A DNA stretch of 45,327 nucleotides, taken from contig CAOKWI010000032.1 in the NCBI GenBank assembly GCA_948473115.1, forward strand, positions 1-45,327. The letters are read 5' to 3'. This DNA comes from an uncultured Lachnospiraceae bacterium. Lineage in GTDB: Bacteria > Bacillota > Clostridia > Lachnospirales > Lachnospiraceae. The notes under the pieces are model-generated. The model was not told the DNA's origin, made no database searches, and was given only the letters and a program-made list of their open reading frames with translations. The stretch's first letter is position 1; each line of letters begins with the position of its first letter. Position numbers and translations under genes: made by a program. Positions 9,679 through 17,576 of this stretch are shown piece by piece.

Positions 9679-11376
9679 ATGAAAAAGAAAATTTGTCAGT
9701 ATTTATCGGAAGTATTGGCGGAGGTGCCGGAAGAAGAATTATGGAAGATAATGGAAATCCCACCGGAAGAAAAAATGGGAGATTTAACATTGCCATGCTT
9801 TATTATGGCGAAGAAAATGCACAAAAATCCAATGCAGATTGCATCTGAACTGGTAGATAAGTTAAATGAGCAGAAAGATGAATTGGGAATTGAAAAAGCA
9901 GAGAATGTAGGAGCATATTGTAATATTTACTTAAAACGGGATTTGTTTGTTAAGAACTGTTTTGAGGTATTAGAGAACGACAGGTATGGGGTATCACAGA
10001 TTGGCATCGGAAAAACGGTATGTATGGATTATTCATCTCCAAATATTGCAAAGAATTTTCATGTAGGGCATTTGCGTACTACGGTAATTGGAAATTCGTT
10101 ATATAAGATTTATCAAAAGCTGGGATATGACGTGGTGCGAATCAATCATTTGGGGGACTGGGGGACTCAGTTTGGCAAGTTGATTGTCGCATATAAATTG
10201 TGGAGCAGTAAAGAACTGGTAAAGAAAAAAGGGATAGAAGAATTACTGCGTATCTATGTGAAATTTAATGATGAATCCGAGCGTAACGGAAACTTAATCA
10301 TAGAGGCGCGTGAATGGTTTATGAAGATGGAACAAAATGATCCGGAGGCACTGGAGATTTGGAATTGGTTCAAAGATATCAGTATGGTTGAATTTGAGCG
10401 TATCTATGGTTTGCTTGGAATATCATTTGATTCTTATTTGGGAGAGAGTTTCTATCGTGATAAAGTACCTGCTTTGGTAGAGAAGTTAAATGATATGGGG
10501 ATTTTAGTCGAAAGTCAGGGCGCGAAAGTAATAGACCTGGAACAATATAATATGCCGCCATGCCTGATTACAAAAAGTGACGGCGGCTCCATATACCACT
10601 CTCGTGATATTGCCGCAATCCTTTATCGTAAGGAACAATATAATTTTGAAAAATGTATATATGTGACAGGGTTGGAACAGTCACTTCATTTCAAACAGAT
10701 TTTTACAGCGATTGAAGTAATGGGGTATGATTGGAGTAAAGACCTTATTCATGTTCCATATGGTTTAGTGAGTCTGGCAGGTGAAAGGCTTTCAACCCGA
10801 GGCGGCAATATTATTTATGCAGAAGACATTTTGAAAGAGGCAATAGAGAGGGCTTACAATGCAATTATAGAAAAGAATCCCTCTTTGGCAGATAAGGAAG
10901 CAACTGCAAAAAAGGTTGGTGTTGGAGCCATTATTTTCCATGATCTGTTTCATCAGCGAATTAAAAATGTTGATTTTTCCTGGAAGGAGATATTGAATTT
11001 TGATGGGACAACCGGACCGTACGCGCAATATACGTATGCGCGTGCCAAGAGCGTGTTGCGCAAATATGGAAAAACGATAGAGAGTGATGGAATAGATTTT
11101 GGAACTTTAACGGATGATGTATCATATAACTTAGTAAAAGTGTTGGCCGGATATGAAGATGCGGTTGTTAATGCAGCAGAGAAATATGAGCCATCCATAG
11201 TAGCAAGGTATGTGATTGCATTGGCAACGGCCTTTAATAAGTTTTATCATGACTGCTCTATTTTACAGGCTGATGAAAAAGAGAAGAGGGCACGTTTGCT
11301 ATTAACGGATTTAGTGCAGAAAATATTGTGTGAGGCATGTGGGCTGTTGGGTATGGAATGTCCCGATGAAATGTAG
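9679..11376 (+). CDS. argS: Arginine--tRNA ligase
   Basis: Class I arginyl-tRNA synthetase of 565 residues that charges tRNA-Arg. It shows the N-terminal Arg-tRNA synthetase additional domain, the HIGH-like motif H128-V-G-H131 within SPNIAKNFHVGH, a degenerate KMSKS-type loop ERLSTRGGN, and a C-terminal DALR anticodon-binding domain. I place the start at ATG 9679, five bases after GGAGG (9669-9673); the ATG at 9667 overlaps that Shine-Dalgarno and has none of its own. The gene follows its Arg-codon leader and terminator, so its expression is probably set by arginyl-tRNA level. Base composition is AT-rich like the preceding hydrolase, suggesting the pair may share an origin. Confidence 0.95.
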   Translation: MKKKICQYLSEVLAEVPEEELWKIMEIPPEEKMGDLTLPCFIMAKKMHKNPMQIASELVDKLNEQKDELGIEKAENVGAYCNIYLKRDLFVKNCFEVLENDRYGVSQIGIGKTVCMDYSSPNIAKNFHVGHLRTTVIGNSLYKIYQKLGYDVVRINHLGDWGTQFGKLIVAYKLWSSKELVKKKGIEELLRIYVKFNDESERNGNLIIEAREWFMKMEQNDPEALEIWNWFKDISMVEFERIYGLLGISFDSYLGESFYRDKVPALVEKLNDMGILVESQGAKVIDLEQYNMPPCLITKSDGGSIYHSRDIAAILYRKEQYNFEKCIYVTGLEQSLHFKQIFTAIEVMGYDWSKDLIHVPYGLVSLAGERLSTRGGNIIYAEDILKEAIERAYNAIIEKNPSLADKEATAKKVGVGAIIFHDLFHQRIKNVDFSWKEILNFDGTTGPYAQYTYARAKSVLRKYGKTIESDGIDFGTLTDDVSYNLVKVLAGYEDAVVNAAEKYEPSIVARYVIALATAFNKFYHDCSILQADEKEKRARLLLTDLVQKILCEACGLLGMECPDEM

Positions 11377-11493
11377 TTGATTGCACTTAGTGATTTTCAA
11401 ACAGGTGGAAAAATCAGGCATTCTTGTTTTTGGTGTGAATAAAAAATTGGATGAAAAAGTAACATAATATAAGACAGGGTTTATATTGAATAA

Positions 11494-11726
11494 AATTTCA
11501 CCTGTGCGGTTGCCAAAATTCCACCTGTGCGGTTGGACACTCCAAGGAGCGTCCAACCTGACTCTCACATTCACAAAACTCGCGCTTACGCGCTCTTGCG
11601 TCTGCTTGCGCATCCGCGTTTTGTTCATTTGAGAGTGGGTTGCTAATCCAACGCCCCGTCTGCATTGCCATAAATGGCATGCAGACAGATCATTGGATTG
11701 CAACCGCACAGGAGGCAAAAATTTCT
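11494..11726. repeat. MITE-like palindromic repeat element
   Basis: The 233-bp stretch is bounded by inverted copies of CCTGTGCGGTTGC, with AAATTT outside each. The left motif is doubled (11503-11535). Inside are a hairpin GTTGGAC-ACTCC/GGAGCGTCCAAC (about 11531-11559), a CAAAACTCGCG/CGCGTTTTG pair, and GTCTGCAT..ATGCAGAC around ATAAAT (about 11657-11687). No convincing gene lies in it. Its right end recurs at 57-84. The small frames that cross it are explained by the palindromes. Confidence 0.6.
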
Positions 11727-11728
11727 GC

Positions 11729-11758
11729 TTGACAAAGGGAGTATATCTGCACTACAAT
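11729..11758 (+). promoter_or_regulatory. Promoter of the proS T-box leader
   Basis: TTGACA (11729-11734) and TACAAT (11753-11758) are spaced by 18 bases. The predicted start near 11765 precedes the T-box structure. The promoter abuts the end of the repeat element at 11494-11726. Confidence 0.65.
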
Positions 11759-11764
11759 CACGTA

Positions 11765-12072
11765 TATATAAATCAACTGGGAAGAGGAATAGTACATGCG
11801 GGAAGCATCACAGAGAGGGCGCGTGAAGGGTGGAAGCGCTTATGCGGAAGGTATGGAACCTGCCTTGGAGTCCTGTGTGAATCCCCGCATTGTCAGGGAG
11901 TAAATACAGCGTATGCCGGCGTTAACGGTATAAGGATTTGTTAAGGATTAAATTTTCACGTTTGGTTGGTGGTTATTTCTTAACAGTTCCTGAGAGTTGG
12001 ATGTGAAGAACATCAATCAGGGTGGTACCGCCGAATTTTCGGTCCCTATGCGGAACGAAAATTCGGCATTTT
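11765..12072 (+). promoter_or_regulatory. T-box riboswitch of proS
   Basis: The leader contains the invariant T-box core AGGGTGGTACCGC at 12019-12031, which overlaps the 5' arm of the terminator, plus a stem I region with AGTA (near 11789) and purine-rich motifs (11806-11835). T-box leaders bind uncharged tRNA through a specifier codon and the tRNA acceptor end, allowing readthrough. By position the ligand should be tRNA-Pro; CCT triplets occur at about 11859-11874, but I could not fix the specifier loop. The stretch 11941-11992 resembles the ends of the inverted-repeat element at 23836-24050. Confidence 0.85.
12030..12072 (+). terminator. T-box terminator
   Basis: GCCGAATTTTCG (12030-12041) pairs perfectly with CGAAAATTCGGC (12056-12067), followed by ATTTT. 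The 5' arm contains the last bases of the T-box sequence, so terminator and antiterminator are mutually exclusive. Confidence 0.85.
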
Positions 12073-12075
12073 GCG

Positions 12076-12225
12076 TCTATGAGCAGAGTCAGAAACGCTT
12101 TGTCTCCGGAGCCGTGCTTGCACGTGCGGAGGAGAAAAAGCGGTTATGACGAGCAAGGCGAGCGAGAAAGGCGAAGCCTTTGGAGCCTGCTCATAGGAAA
12201 GCAGAATCAGAAACGCTTTGTTTTG
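12076..12225. repeat. Palindromic and direct repeats between T-box and proS
   Basis: CTATGAGCAG (12076-12085 region) is inverted as CTGCTCATAG (about 12188-12197), and the 18-base block TCAGAAACGCTTTGT with flanking AGCAGA occurs twice (about 12082-12103 and 12200-12221). AAAGGC-GAA-GCCTTT (12167-12181) is a tight hairpin inside, and CTCCG..CGGAG closes another. No gene is supported here. The block lengthens the leader downstream of the terminator. Confidence 0.6.
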
Positions 12226-12241
12226 TGAGCATTTGACAAAA

Positions 12242-12358
12242 ACGGAACTGGAAACAGTCTCGGAACGGAAATGCCCGAAAGAAATTTTCAGCTGCGTTTT
12301 TCGTAGATGGAAATTTCTTTCCCTAAGGGGGCATTGAAGTGTAGGGACGGAACTGGAA
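12242..12358 (+). repeat. Structured repeat unit upstream of proS (relative of the murB repeats)
   Basis: Two direct copies of ACGGAACTGGAA (12242-12253 and 12347-12358, 105 bases apart) bracket AACAGTCTCGGA and a long hairpin: ATGCCC (12271-12276) with GGGCAT (12329-12334), GAAAGAAATTT (12277-12287) with AAATTTCTTTC (12311-12321), and CTGCG with CGTAG around a T-rich loop. The same order of parts, with different stem bases, is found at 39692-39930. The second direct repeat ends just before the proS ribosome binding site. Confidence 0.7.
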
Positions 12359-12371
12359 CAGGAGGAGAAAA

Positions 12372-13805
12372 ATGGCAGACAAGAAAATGGTGGAAGCGAT
12401 CACTTCCATGGATGTGGACTTTGCACAATGGTACACGGACGTAGTAAAGAAAGCGGAACTGATCGACTATACCTCCGTAAAGGGGTGTATGGTGATCAAG
12501 CCTGCGGGCTATGCGATCTGGGAGCTGATCCAGAAGCAGCTGGACGGGATGTTCAAGGAGGTAGGGGTGGAAAACGTATACCTGCCCATGTTCATTCCGG
12601 AATCCCTGCTCGAGAAGGAGAAGGATCACGTGGAGGGATTTGCACCTGAGGTGGCCTGGGTGACACATGGCGGACTACAGCCTTTGCAGGAAAGGCTCTG
12701 TGTGCGTCCTACCTCGGAGACGCTTTTCTGTGACTTTTACAAAAACGATATTCATTCTTACAGGGACTTGCCGAAGGTGTATAACCAGTGGTGCTCCGTG
12801 GTCCGTTGGGAGAAGGAGACCAGGCCATTCCTGCGCTCCAGGGAATTCCTGTGGCAGGAGGGTCATACCGCTCATGCCACCGCGGAGGAAGCTGAGGCAA
12901 GAACGATCCAGATGCTGAATGTGTATGCGGATTTCTGCGAACAGGTTCTGGCGATTCCTGTGATCAAGGGACAGAAGACGGAGAAGGAAAAGTTTGCCGG
13001 CGCGGTGGCAACGTATACCATTGAGGCGCTGATGCATGACGGGAAAGCTTTGCAGTCCGGGACCAGCCATAATTTCGGCGATGGGTTTGCAAAGGCATTC
13101 GGGATTCAATTTGCGGATAAGGATAACACATTGAAATATGTCTATCAGACCTCCTGGGGCATGACCACCCGCCTGATCGGCGCCATCATCATGGTGCACG
13201 GTGACAACGAGGGCCTGGTTCTGCCTCCCAGGGTGGCGCCCGTACAGGTGTGTATCGTGCCCATCCAGCAGAAGAAGGAAGGTGTGCTTGACAAGGCATA
13301 TGAACTGCGCGACCGCCTTGCAGGAAGTTTCCGTGTGAAGGTGGACGATACGGATAAATCTCCCGGTTTCAAATTCGCGGAGGCTGAGATGAGAGGTTTT
13401 CCCGTCCGCGTGGAGATCGGCCCCAAGGATCTGGAGGCAGGCAAGTGCATACTCTGCCGCCGCGATACCAGGGAGAAGCTGGAAGTGCCGCTGGAGGAAC
13501 TGGAGGCAAGGGTGGGAGAACTTCTGGACACCATCCAGAAAGAGATGCTGGAGAGAGCCAGGACCCACAGGGAGGCGCATACCTATACTGCGGCGGATAT
13601 GGCGGAGTTCGAAAAGCTTTTCAATGAGAAGTCCGGTTTTGTGAAGGCCATGTGGTGCGGTGAGCAGGACTGTGAGGATAAGATCAAGGAAACATTGAGT
13701 GTGACCAGCCGCTGTATGCCCTTTGAGCAGGAACAGATTGCAGATACCTGCGTATGTTGTGGCAAACCTGCGAAAAAGATGGTATACTGGGGTAGAGCAT
13801 ACTAA
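12372..13805 (+). CDS. proS: Proline--tRNA ligase (short, archaeal-type)
   Basis: This 477-residue class II synthetase charges tRNA-Pro. It matches the archaeal/eukaryal-type ProS lacking the editing insertion: N-terminal [13 protein letters not shown] followed by [15 protein letters not shown], class II motif 2 in [17 protein letters not shown], motif 3 region around [12 protein letters not shown], and a C-terminal domain with conserved cysteines ([27 protein letters not shown]). AGGAGG precedes the ATG. Control by the upstream T-box is expected. A roughly 300-base repeat-filled interval separates the T-box terminator from the start codon, which is longer than usual. Confidence 0.95.
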   Translation: MADKKMVEAITSMDVDFAQWYTDVVKKAELIDYTSVKGCMVIKPAGYAIWELIQKQLDGMFKEVGVENVYLPMFIPESLLEKEKDHVEGFAPEVAWVTHGGLQPLQERLCVRPTSETLFCDFYKNDIHSYRDLPKVYNQWCSVVRWEKETRPFLRSREFLWQEGHTAHATAEEAEARTIQMLNVYADFCEQVLAIPVIKGQKTEKEKFAGAVATYTIEALMHDGKALQSGTSHNFGDGFAKAFGIQFADKDNTLKYVYQTSWGMTTRLIGAIIMVHGDNEGLVLPPRVAPVQVCIVPIQQKKEGVLDKAYELRDRLAGSFRVKVDDTDKSPGFKFAEAEMRGFPVRVEIGPKDLEAGKCILCRRDTREKLEVPLEELEARVGELLDTIQKEMLERARTHREAHTYTAADMAEFEKLFNEKSGFVKAMWCGEQDCEDKIKETLSVTSRCMPFEQEQIADTCVCCGKPAKKMVYWGRAY

Positions 13806-13932
13806 GGCGGGAAGAACTTCTAAAGACGTCTCGCCTTAGGCCGGGACGCTAAGAAGTTCTAAATCCCGCCTGGAAGAACTTCTAAAGACGTCCCGCCTTA
13901 GGCCGGGACGCTAAGAAGCTCTAAATCCCGCC
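13806..13932. repeat. Two tandem 62-bp hairpin units after proS
   Basis: Copy 1 (13810-13871) and copy 2 (13872-13933) are nearly identical. In copy 1 GGCGGGA (13806-13812) pairs with TCCCGCC (13864-13870), AGAACTTCT (13813-13821) with AGAAGTTCT (13852-13860), and GTCTCGCC with GGCCGGGAC around TTA. In copy 2 the inner stem reads GTCCCGCC, turning a G-T pair into G-C. This is a structured repeat, not a gene. Confidence 0.7.
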
Positions 13933-13965
13933 AGAAAGAACGCAGGAACAGCGTTCTTTCTGATT
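13933..13965 (+). terminator. Hairpin downstream of proS, possible terminator
   Basis: AGAAAGAACGC (13933-13943) and GCGTTCTTTCT (13951-13961) form a perfect 11-bp stem with a 7-base loop. The 3' arm is T-rich but no clean T run follows, so termination may be inefficient. Confidence 0.5.
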
Positions 13966-13993
13966 AATGAACGCGAAGAAAAGAGGTCGGATT

Positions 13994-14848
13994 ATGATAA
14001 ACGAAACATTTCCCATACAGTTGGAGGGGTATTCCCTGCCGGATACAAGATTAGTGACATATATCCAGGATACTTACCAGGAGGTGGGGATCCCCGTCAG
14101 ACCCTTGGTGCTGATCTGCCCCGGCGGGGCTTATGCATATACGTCCAACCGCGAGGCGGAGGCGTTTGCCATGCAGTTTCTGGCAATGGGCTGCCATGCC
14201 GCGGTGCTGAGATATTCCTGTGCGCCGGCCTGTTACCCTGCCTCGTTGCTGGAACTGGCATACAGCATGGCTTTGATCCGTGAGAGATCCGAAGAATGGC
14301 ATATTGACAGCATCCTGGTGCTGGGCTGCTCTGCGGGCGGCCATCTGGCGGCTTCCTTGGGCGTGTTCTGGCAGGACAGGTTTCTGGCGGACAAGCTGGG
14401 GAAGGATAACAGCTGCTTCCGGCCTGACGGCATGATCCTTTGCTATCCGGTGATCACCGCGGGCGAATTTGCCCATAGGGGCTCCGTGGAAAATCTGTTA
14501 AAGGATATGGCGGATGACCCCGCGTGGATTGCGAAGATGTCCCTGGAAAACCAGGTGACAGGGCAGACGCCTCCCACCTTTATCTGGCATACTTATACGG
14601 ACGGTTCCGTGCCGGTGGAAAATTCGCTGATGTTTGTCAGCGCCCTGCGCCGCGCAGGTGTGAGCACGGAGTTTCACATGTACCCTGTGGGCGGACATGG
14701 CCTGGGACTTGCAAACCGCCTGACGCAGACCGGAACGGGAGATGCGATACAGGAGGAGTGTACCAGCTGGATTCCCCTGGTGCGCACGTGGATCGAGAGC
14801 CAGTTCATCAACAAGGAGAAGAAGGAGACGATAGATTCCCTCAGCTGA
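13994..14848 (+). CDS. Alpha/beta hydrolase (esterase/lipase-like)
   Basis: A 284-residue cytoplasmic alpha/beta hydrolase with no signal peptide. An oxyanion-hole region CPGGAYAYTSNRE (about 42-54) replaces the HGGG of hormone-sensitive-lipase-like esterases; the nucleophile elbow is G-C-S113-A-G; a late Asp lies in HTYTDGSVPVENS and the His in GGHGLG. It resembles the acetyl-esterase/xylanase-associated BD-FAE group often found in Lachnospiraceae, so deacetylation of plant glycans is plausible but unproved. I start at ATG 13994, preceded by AAGAGGT, because the upstream ATG (13967) has no ribosome binding site. It is followed closely by the exonuclease gene and may share a transcript with it. 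Confidence 0.8.
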   Translation: MINETFPIQLEGYSLPDTRLVTYIQDTYQEVGIPVRPLVLICPGGAYAYTSNREAEAFAMQFLAMGCHAAVLRYSCAPACYPASLLELAYSMALIRERSEEWHIDSILVLGCSAGGHLAASLGVFWQDRFLADKLGKDNSCFRPDGMILCYPVITAGEFAHRGSVENLLKDMADDPAWIAKMSLENQVTGQTPPTFIWHTYTDGSVPVENSLMFVSALRRAGVSTEFHMYPVGGHGLGLANRLTQTGTGDAIQEECTSWIPLVRTWIESQFINKEKKETIDSLS

Positions 14849-14920
14849 GCATCATAGGGCGCTGAAGGGCAGAAGCCGGAGCAGATTGCCGCAGGCGTAA
14901 GTGGAGACAGGAGAGGCCGG

Positions 14921-15874
14921 ATGGATTATATCGTATTGGATTTGGAATGGAATCAAAGTAATACCGGTTCGGAGGAGGAGCCCCTTAAGCTTCCCTTTGA
15001 AGTCATTGAGATTGGCGCGATTCATTTGAATGATGCCTGCAGGATGGTGGGGGAATTCAGCCAGCTGATAAAGCCCCAGGTCTATACGGAGATGCATCAG
15101 ATCACCAGCAAGCTCATCCATTTACAGATGCAGGAGCTGGAGAGGGGAAAGCCCTTTGTGGAAGTGATGGAACATTTCCTGCAATGGTGCGGGAAGGACT
15201 ATATTTTCTGCACCTGGGGAGACCAGGACCTGAAGGAATTACAGCGCAATATGAAGTTCTACCGGATGGAACCGCTGTCGGACGGCCCGATTGCCTTCCT
15301 GGACATACAGAAGCTTTTCAGCATTGCCTATGAGGATGGAAAATCCCGGAAGGCTCTGGAGTATGCGGTGGATTTTCTGTCCATGGAAAAAGACATTCCC
15401 TTTCACAGGGCTTTCAGCGATGCCTATTATACTGCAAAGGTTCTGGAGAAAATAGCCACAGAGTTTCCGGAGGTATTGAAAAAAATATCCTTTGACGTAT
15501 ATCATCCGCCGGCCAGCCGGGAGAAAGAGGTTAAGGTTCAGTTTGACACCTATATGAAATATATTTCCAGGGAGTTTGACAGTAAGGGCGAGGCTATGGC
15601 AGACAGGGAAGTGATCTCCAGCAGATGCTATCTCTGTCATAGGAATCTGCGGAAAAAGCTTCGGTGGTTCACTTCCAATAACAGGCATTATTATTGTCTT
15701 TCCTATTGTGATAAGCATGGATACCTGAAAGGAAAGATCCGTCTGCGCAAATCGGAAGAGGGCAGGATCTATGTGGTCAAGACCACCAGGTTTATTACAG
15801 AGCAGGAGGCCGCGGCGCTCACGGAACGGCGGGCCCACGCCAGGGAGTTGAAGAGACGACATAACCAACAATAG
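14921..15874 (+). CDS. DEDDh-family 3'-5' exonuclease
   Basis: The N-terminal half (1-190) is an RNase T/DnaQ-like exonuclease fold: D7 and E9 in VLDLEWNQ, the later Asp in TWGDQDLKEL, and His and Asp in HRAFSDAYYTA complete the DEDDh set. It is related to KapD-like exonucleases of Firmicutes. The C-terminal 130 residues contain two Cys pairs (SRCYLCHRNL and CLSYCDKHG), suggestive of a small metal-binding module. Substrate (RNA or DNA) is unknown. GGAGAGG lies before the ATG. The gene converges on dacF, with 28 bases between their ends. Confidence 0.8.
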   Translation: MDYIVLDLEWNQSNTGSEEEPLKLPFEVIEIGAIHLNDACRMVGEFSQLIKPQVYTEMHQITSKLIHLQMQELERGKPFVEVMEHFLQWCGKDYIFCTWGDQDLKELQRNMKFYRMEPLSDGPIAFLDIQKLFSIAYEDGKSRKALEYAVDFLSMEKDIPFHRAFSDAYYTAKVLEKIATEFPEVLKKISFDVYHPPASREKEVKVQFDTYMKYISREFDSKGEAMADREVISSRCYLCHRNLRKKLRWFTSNNRHYYCLSYCDKHGYLKGKIRLRKSEEGRIYVVKTTRFITEQEAAALTERRAHARELKRRHNQQ

Positions 15875-15902
15875 GAAATGAACATTGGCACAGGGGCTGC
15901 GG

Positions 15903-17345
15903 TCAGAAATCGTAGTCCCTGAACCTGTTTGCCCGTTTTGCTTTCTTGCGTCTTCTGCGGTTTTCTTTTTTCCAAATCCGTCTTCCGCGTCCCGAAAATG
16001 AGAAATTTTTCAATAAAAGCTTTATCAGAAGGAAGAGGATCCCGATCACGCCGGCAGCGGTCAGGACTTTTAATATCTTTATTATGTTGATAAAGATAAA
16101 GGAAGCTTCCTTTTCTTCAGGAAGTTCTTCTTCCGGGGTATTGAACAGGCTGGCGGCATCCTCCTGGTTGTCCGCGAAGTTCAGGGAAACGGAGCCGATG
16201 TAGACATCATGGTAGGTATAGGTGATGACGGCTGCCTGGTTTTCACTCTGAGTTTCATAGGAGATCACGGAGTCCAGCGCATCGAAACTGGTAGTTTTGG
16301 GCAGGATGACATAATCGTTTTTATTCAGGGAGAGAATGGGCTGGGAACTTCCGAAAATATCATTTCCGCTGTAAAACAGCCCCGTATCATCTATATTATA
16401 TTTTGTCTCCGCCTGTGAGACGTTTACCTTGTCAAAGTTGTTAAAGCCGTAATTAAAAAGGGCGATGGTGTCCTCATACTGGTACGGGGCTTCGTCTTTC
16501 ATCACCACACAGATCAGCTTCATGCCGTCTTTTTCTGCACAGGATACCAGACAGCTTCTGGCGGAGTCGGTATATCCCGTTTTACAGCCCACCAGATATT
16601 CATAGGCATATTTCCCGCCGGGAATGATCTGCATGAGGTTTACCTCCAGCTTGCCCTGGGGCAGTTTGTCTGTGACGGGAAATTCCATCCGCCGTGTGAG
16701 GGTGATCTTGCAGAGCATTTCGTTGGAAAAGAACGCCCTGCCGATCATGGCAAGGTCATAAGCAGTGGTATAGTGATCCTCGGCCGGCAGGCCGTTTGGA
16801 TTCACAAAGTGGGAATTCAGACAGCCCAATTCCGCCGCGCGCTTGTTCATCATTTCTGCAAATACCGACCAGTCGGTAGTGTCCGTAATGTGCTCCGCCA
16901 CGGCAAAGGAGACTTCGTTGGCAGAGCGGATGAGGATGGCGTTCAGGCATTGTTCCATGGTCAGCTCCTGCCCCACGTCCATGGCAATATGGCTGCTGTC
17001 CCGGGGGGTATCAAACACTGCGTCGTGGGAAAAGGTCACGATCTCATCCATGGAGCACTGTTCGGAGGCAATCAGAGTGGTCAGGATCTTGGTAGTGCTG
17101 GCAGGGTATTCCTGCATATGGATATTTTTCTCATAAAGAATAGCACCTGTTTCCAATTCCATCAGAATAGCGGATTCCGCGCCCACTACCGGCCCTGTGG
17201 GCCAGTTTGCCACTTCGTTGGACTGTATGGGCATGGCGCGGTTGGCTTCCAGTGCCAGTTCCGTTTTGGAAGCCGCCAGGGCTGTCAGGGAGGAGTGCAG
17301 GAACAGAACGCCTGCGCAGGTAAATAAAAAAAACTTTTTCAGCAT
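15903..17345 (-). CDS. D-alanyl-D-alanine carboxypeptidase (DacF/PBP5-like)
   Basis: This 480-residue S11 peptidase trims the terminal D-Ala of peptidoglycan stem peptides outside the membrane. It has a signal peptide (about 1-25, ending ALAAS), the catalytic S83-T-T-K86, S141-A-N143 and K255-T-G257 triads, and a C-terminal PBP5-like domain. A transmembrane helix follows (about 428-448), then a very basic cytoplasmic tail rich in Arg and Lys. The tail helix makes it a bitopic protein rather than one held by an amphipathic helix. The start codon is preceded by GAGGAT. It is transcribed away from trmB across a 231-bp gap; TATAAT on the minus strand at 17452-17457 is a possible -10 box. Confidence 0.9.
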   Translation of the reverse strand: MLKKFFLFTCAGVLFLHSSLTALAASKTELALEANRAMPIQSNEVANWPTGPVVGAESAILMELETGAILYEKNIHMQEYPASTTKILTTLIASEQCSMDEIVTFSHDAVFDTPRDSSHIAMDVGQELTMEQCLNAILIRSANEVSFAVAEHITDTTDWSVFAEMMNKRAAELGCLNSHFVNPNGLPAEDHYTTAYDLAMIGRAFFSNEMLCKITLTRRMEFPVTDKLPQGKLEVNLMQIIPGGKYAYEYLVGCKTGYTDSARSCLVSCAEKDGMKLICVVMKDEAPYQYEDTIALFNYGFNNFDKVNVSQAETKYNIDDTGLFYSGNDIFGSSQPILSLNKNDYVILPKTTSFDALDSVISYETQSENQAAVITYTYHDVYIGSVSLNFADNQEDAASLFNTPEEELPEEKEASFIFINIIKILKVLTAAGVIGILFLLIKLLLKNFSFSGRGRRIWKKENRRRRKKAKRANRFRDYDF

Positions 17346-17505
17346 ATTTGTATCCTCATAAAGTGGTAAAGTGTAACAGTTCAGTCCTACGGCACCGCGA
17401 AGTCAAAATTGCTTCCCTGTTACGGTAAAGTCCTAAAGTGAGATATTTTTCATTATACACTATTTTTCCCGAAAACCATAGAAGGAATTACAGGGATTTA
17501 TGGCA

Positions 17506-17534
17506 TTGACAATTGTCCGCGGATACAGTAAATT
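17506..17534 (+). promoter_or_regulatory. Promoter of trmB
   Basis: TTGACA (17506-17511) and TAAATT (17529-17534) are separated by 17 bases, 43 bases before the trmB start. Confidence 0.55.
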
Positions 17535-17576
17535 GAAGAAGAGGATTATGCCTGAGCGAAAGGAACGGACAGAAGC

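Noticed and set aside
11498..11718. Minus-strand frames within the repeat element
   Set aside because: They arise from inverted repeats; no start signal or recognisable product.
11693..11944. Open frame of 83 codons before proS
   Set aside because: It overlaps the repeat end, the promoter and T-box stem I; codon use is not gene-like and no ribosome binding site is present.
12022..12228. Open frame of 68 codons across the T-box terminator
   Set aside because: It starts within the T-box core and continues through palindromes; RNA structure explains it better.
12675..13580. Long minus-strand frame opposite proS
   Set aside because: It is the shadow of a strongly conserved plus-strand gene and shows no domain of its own.
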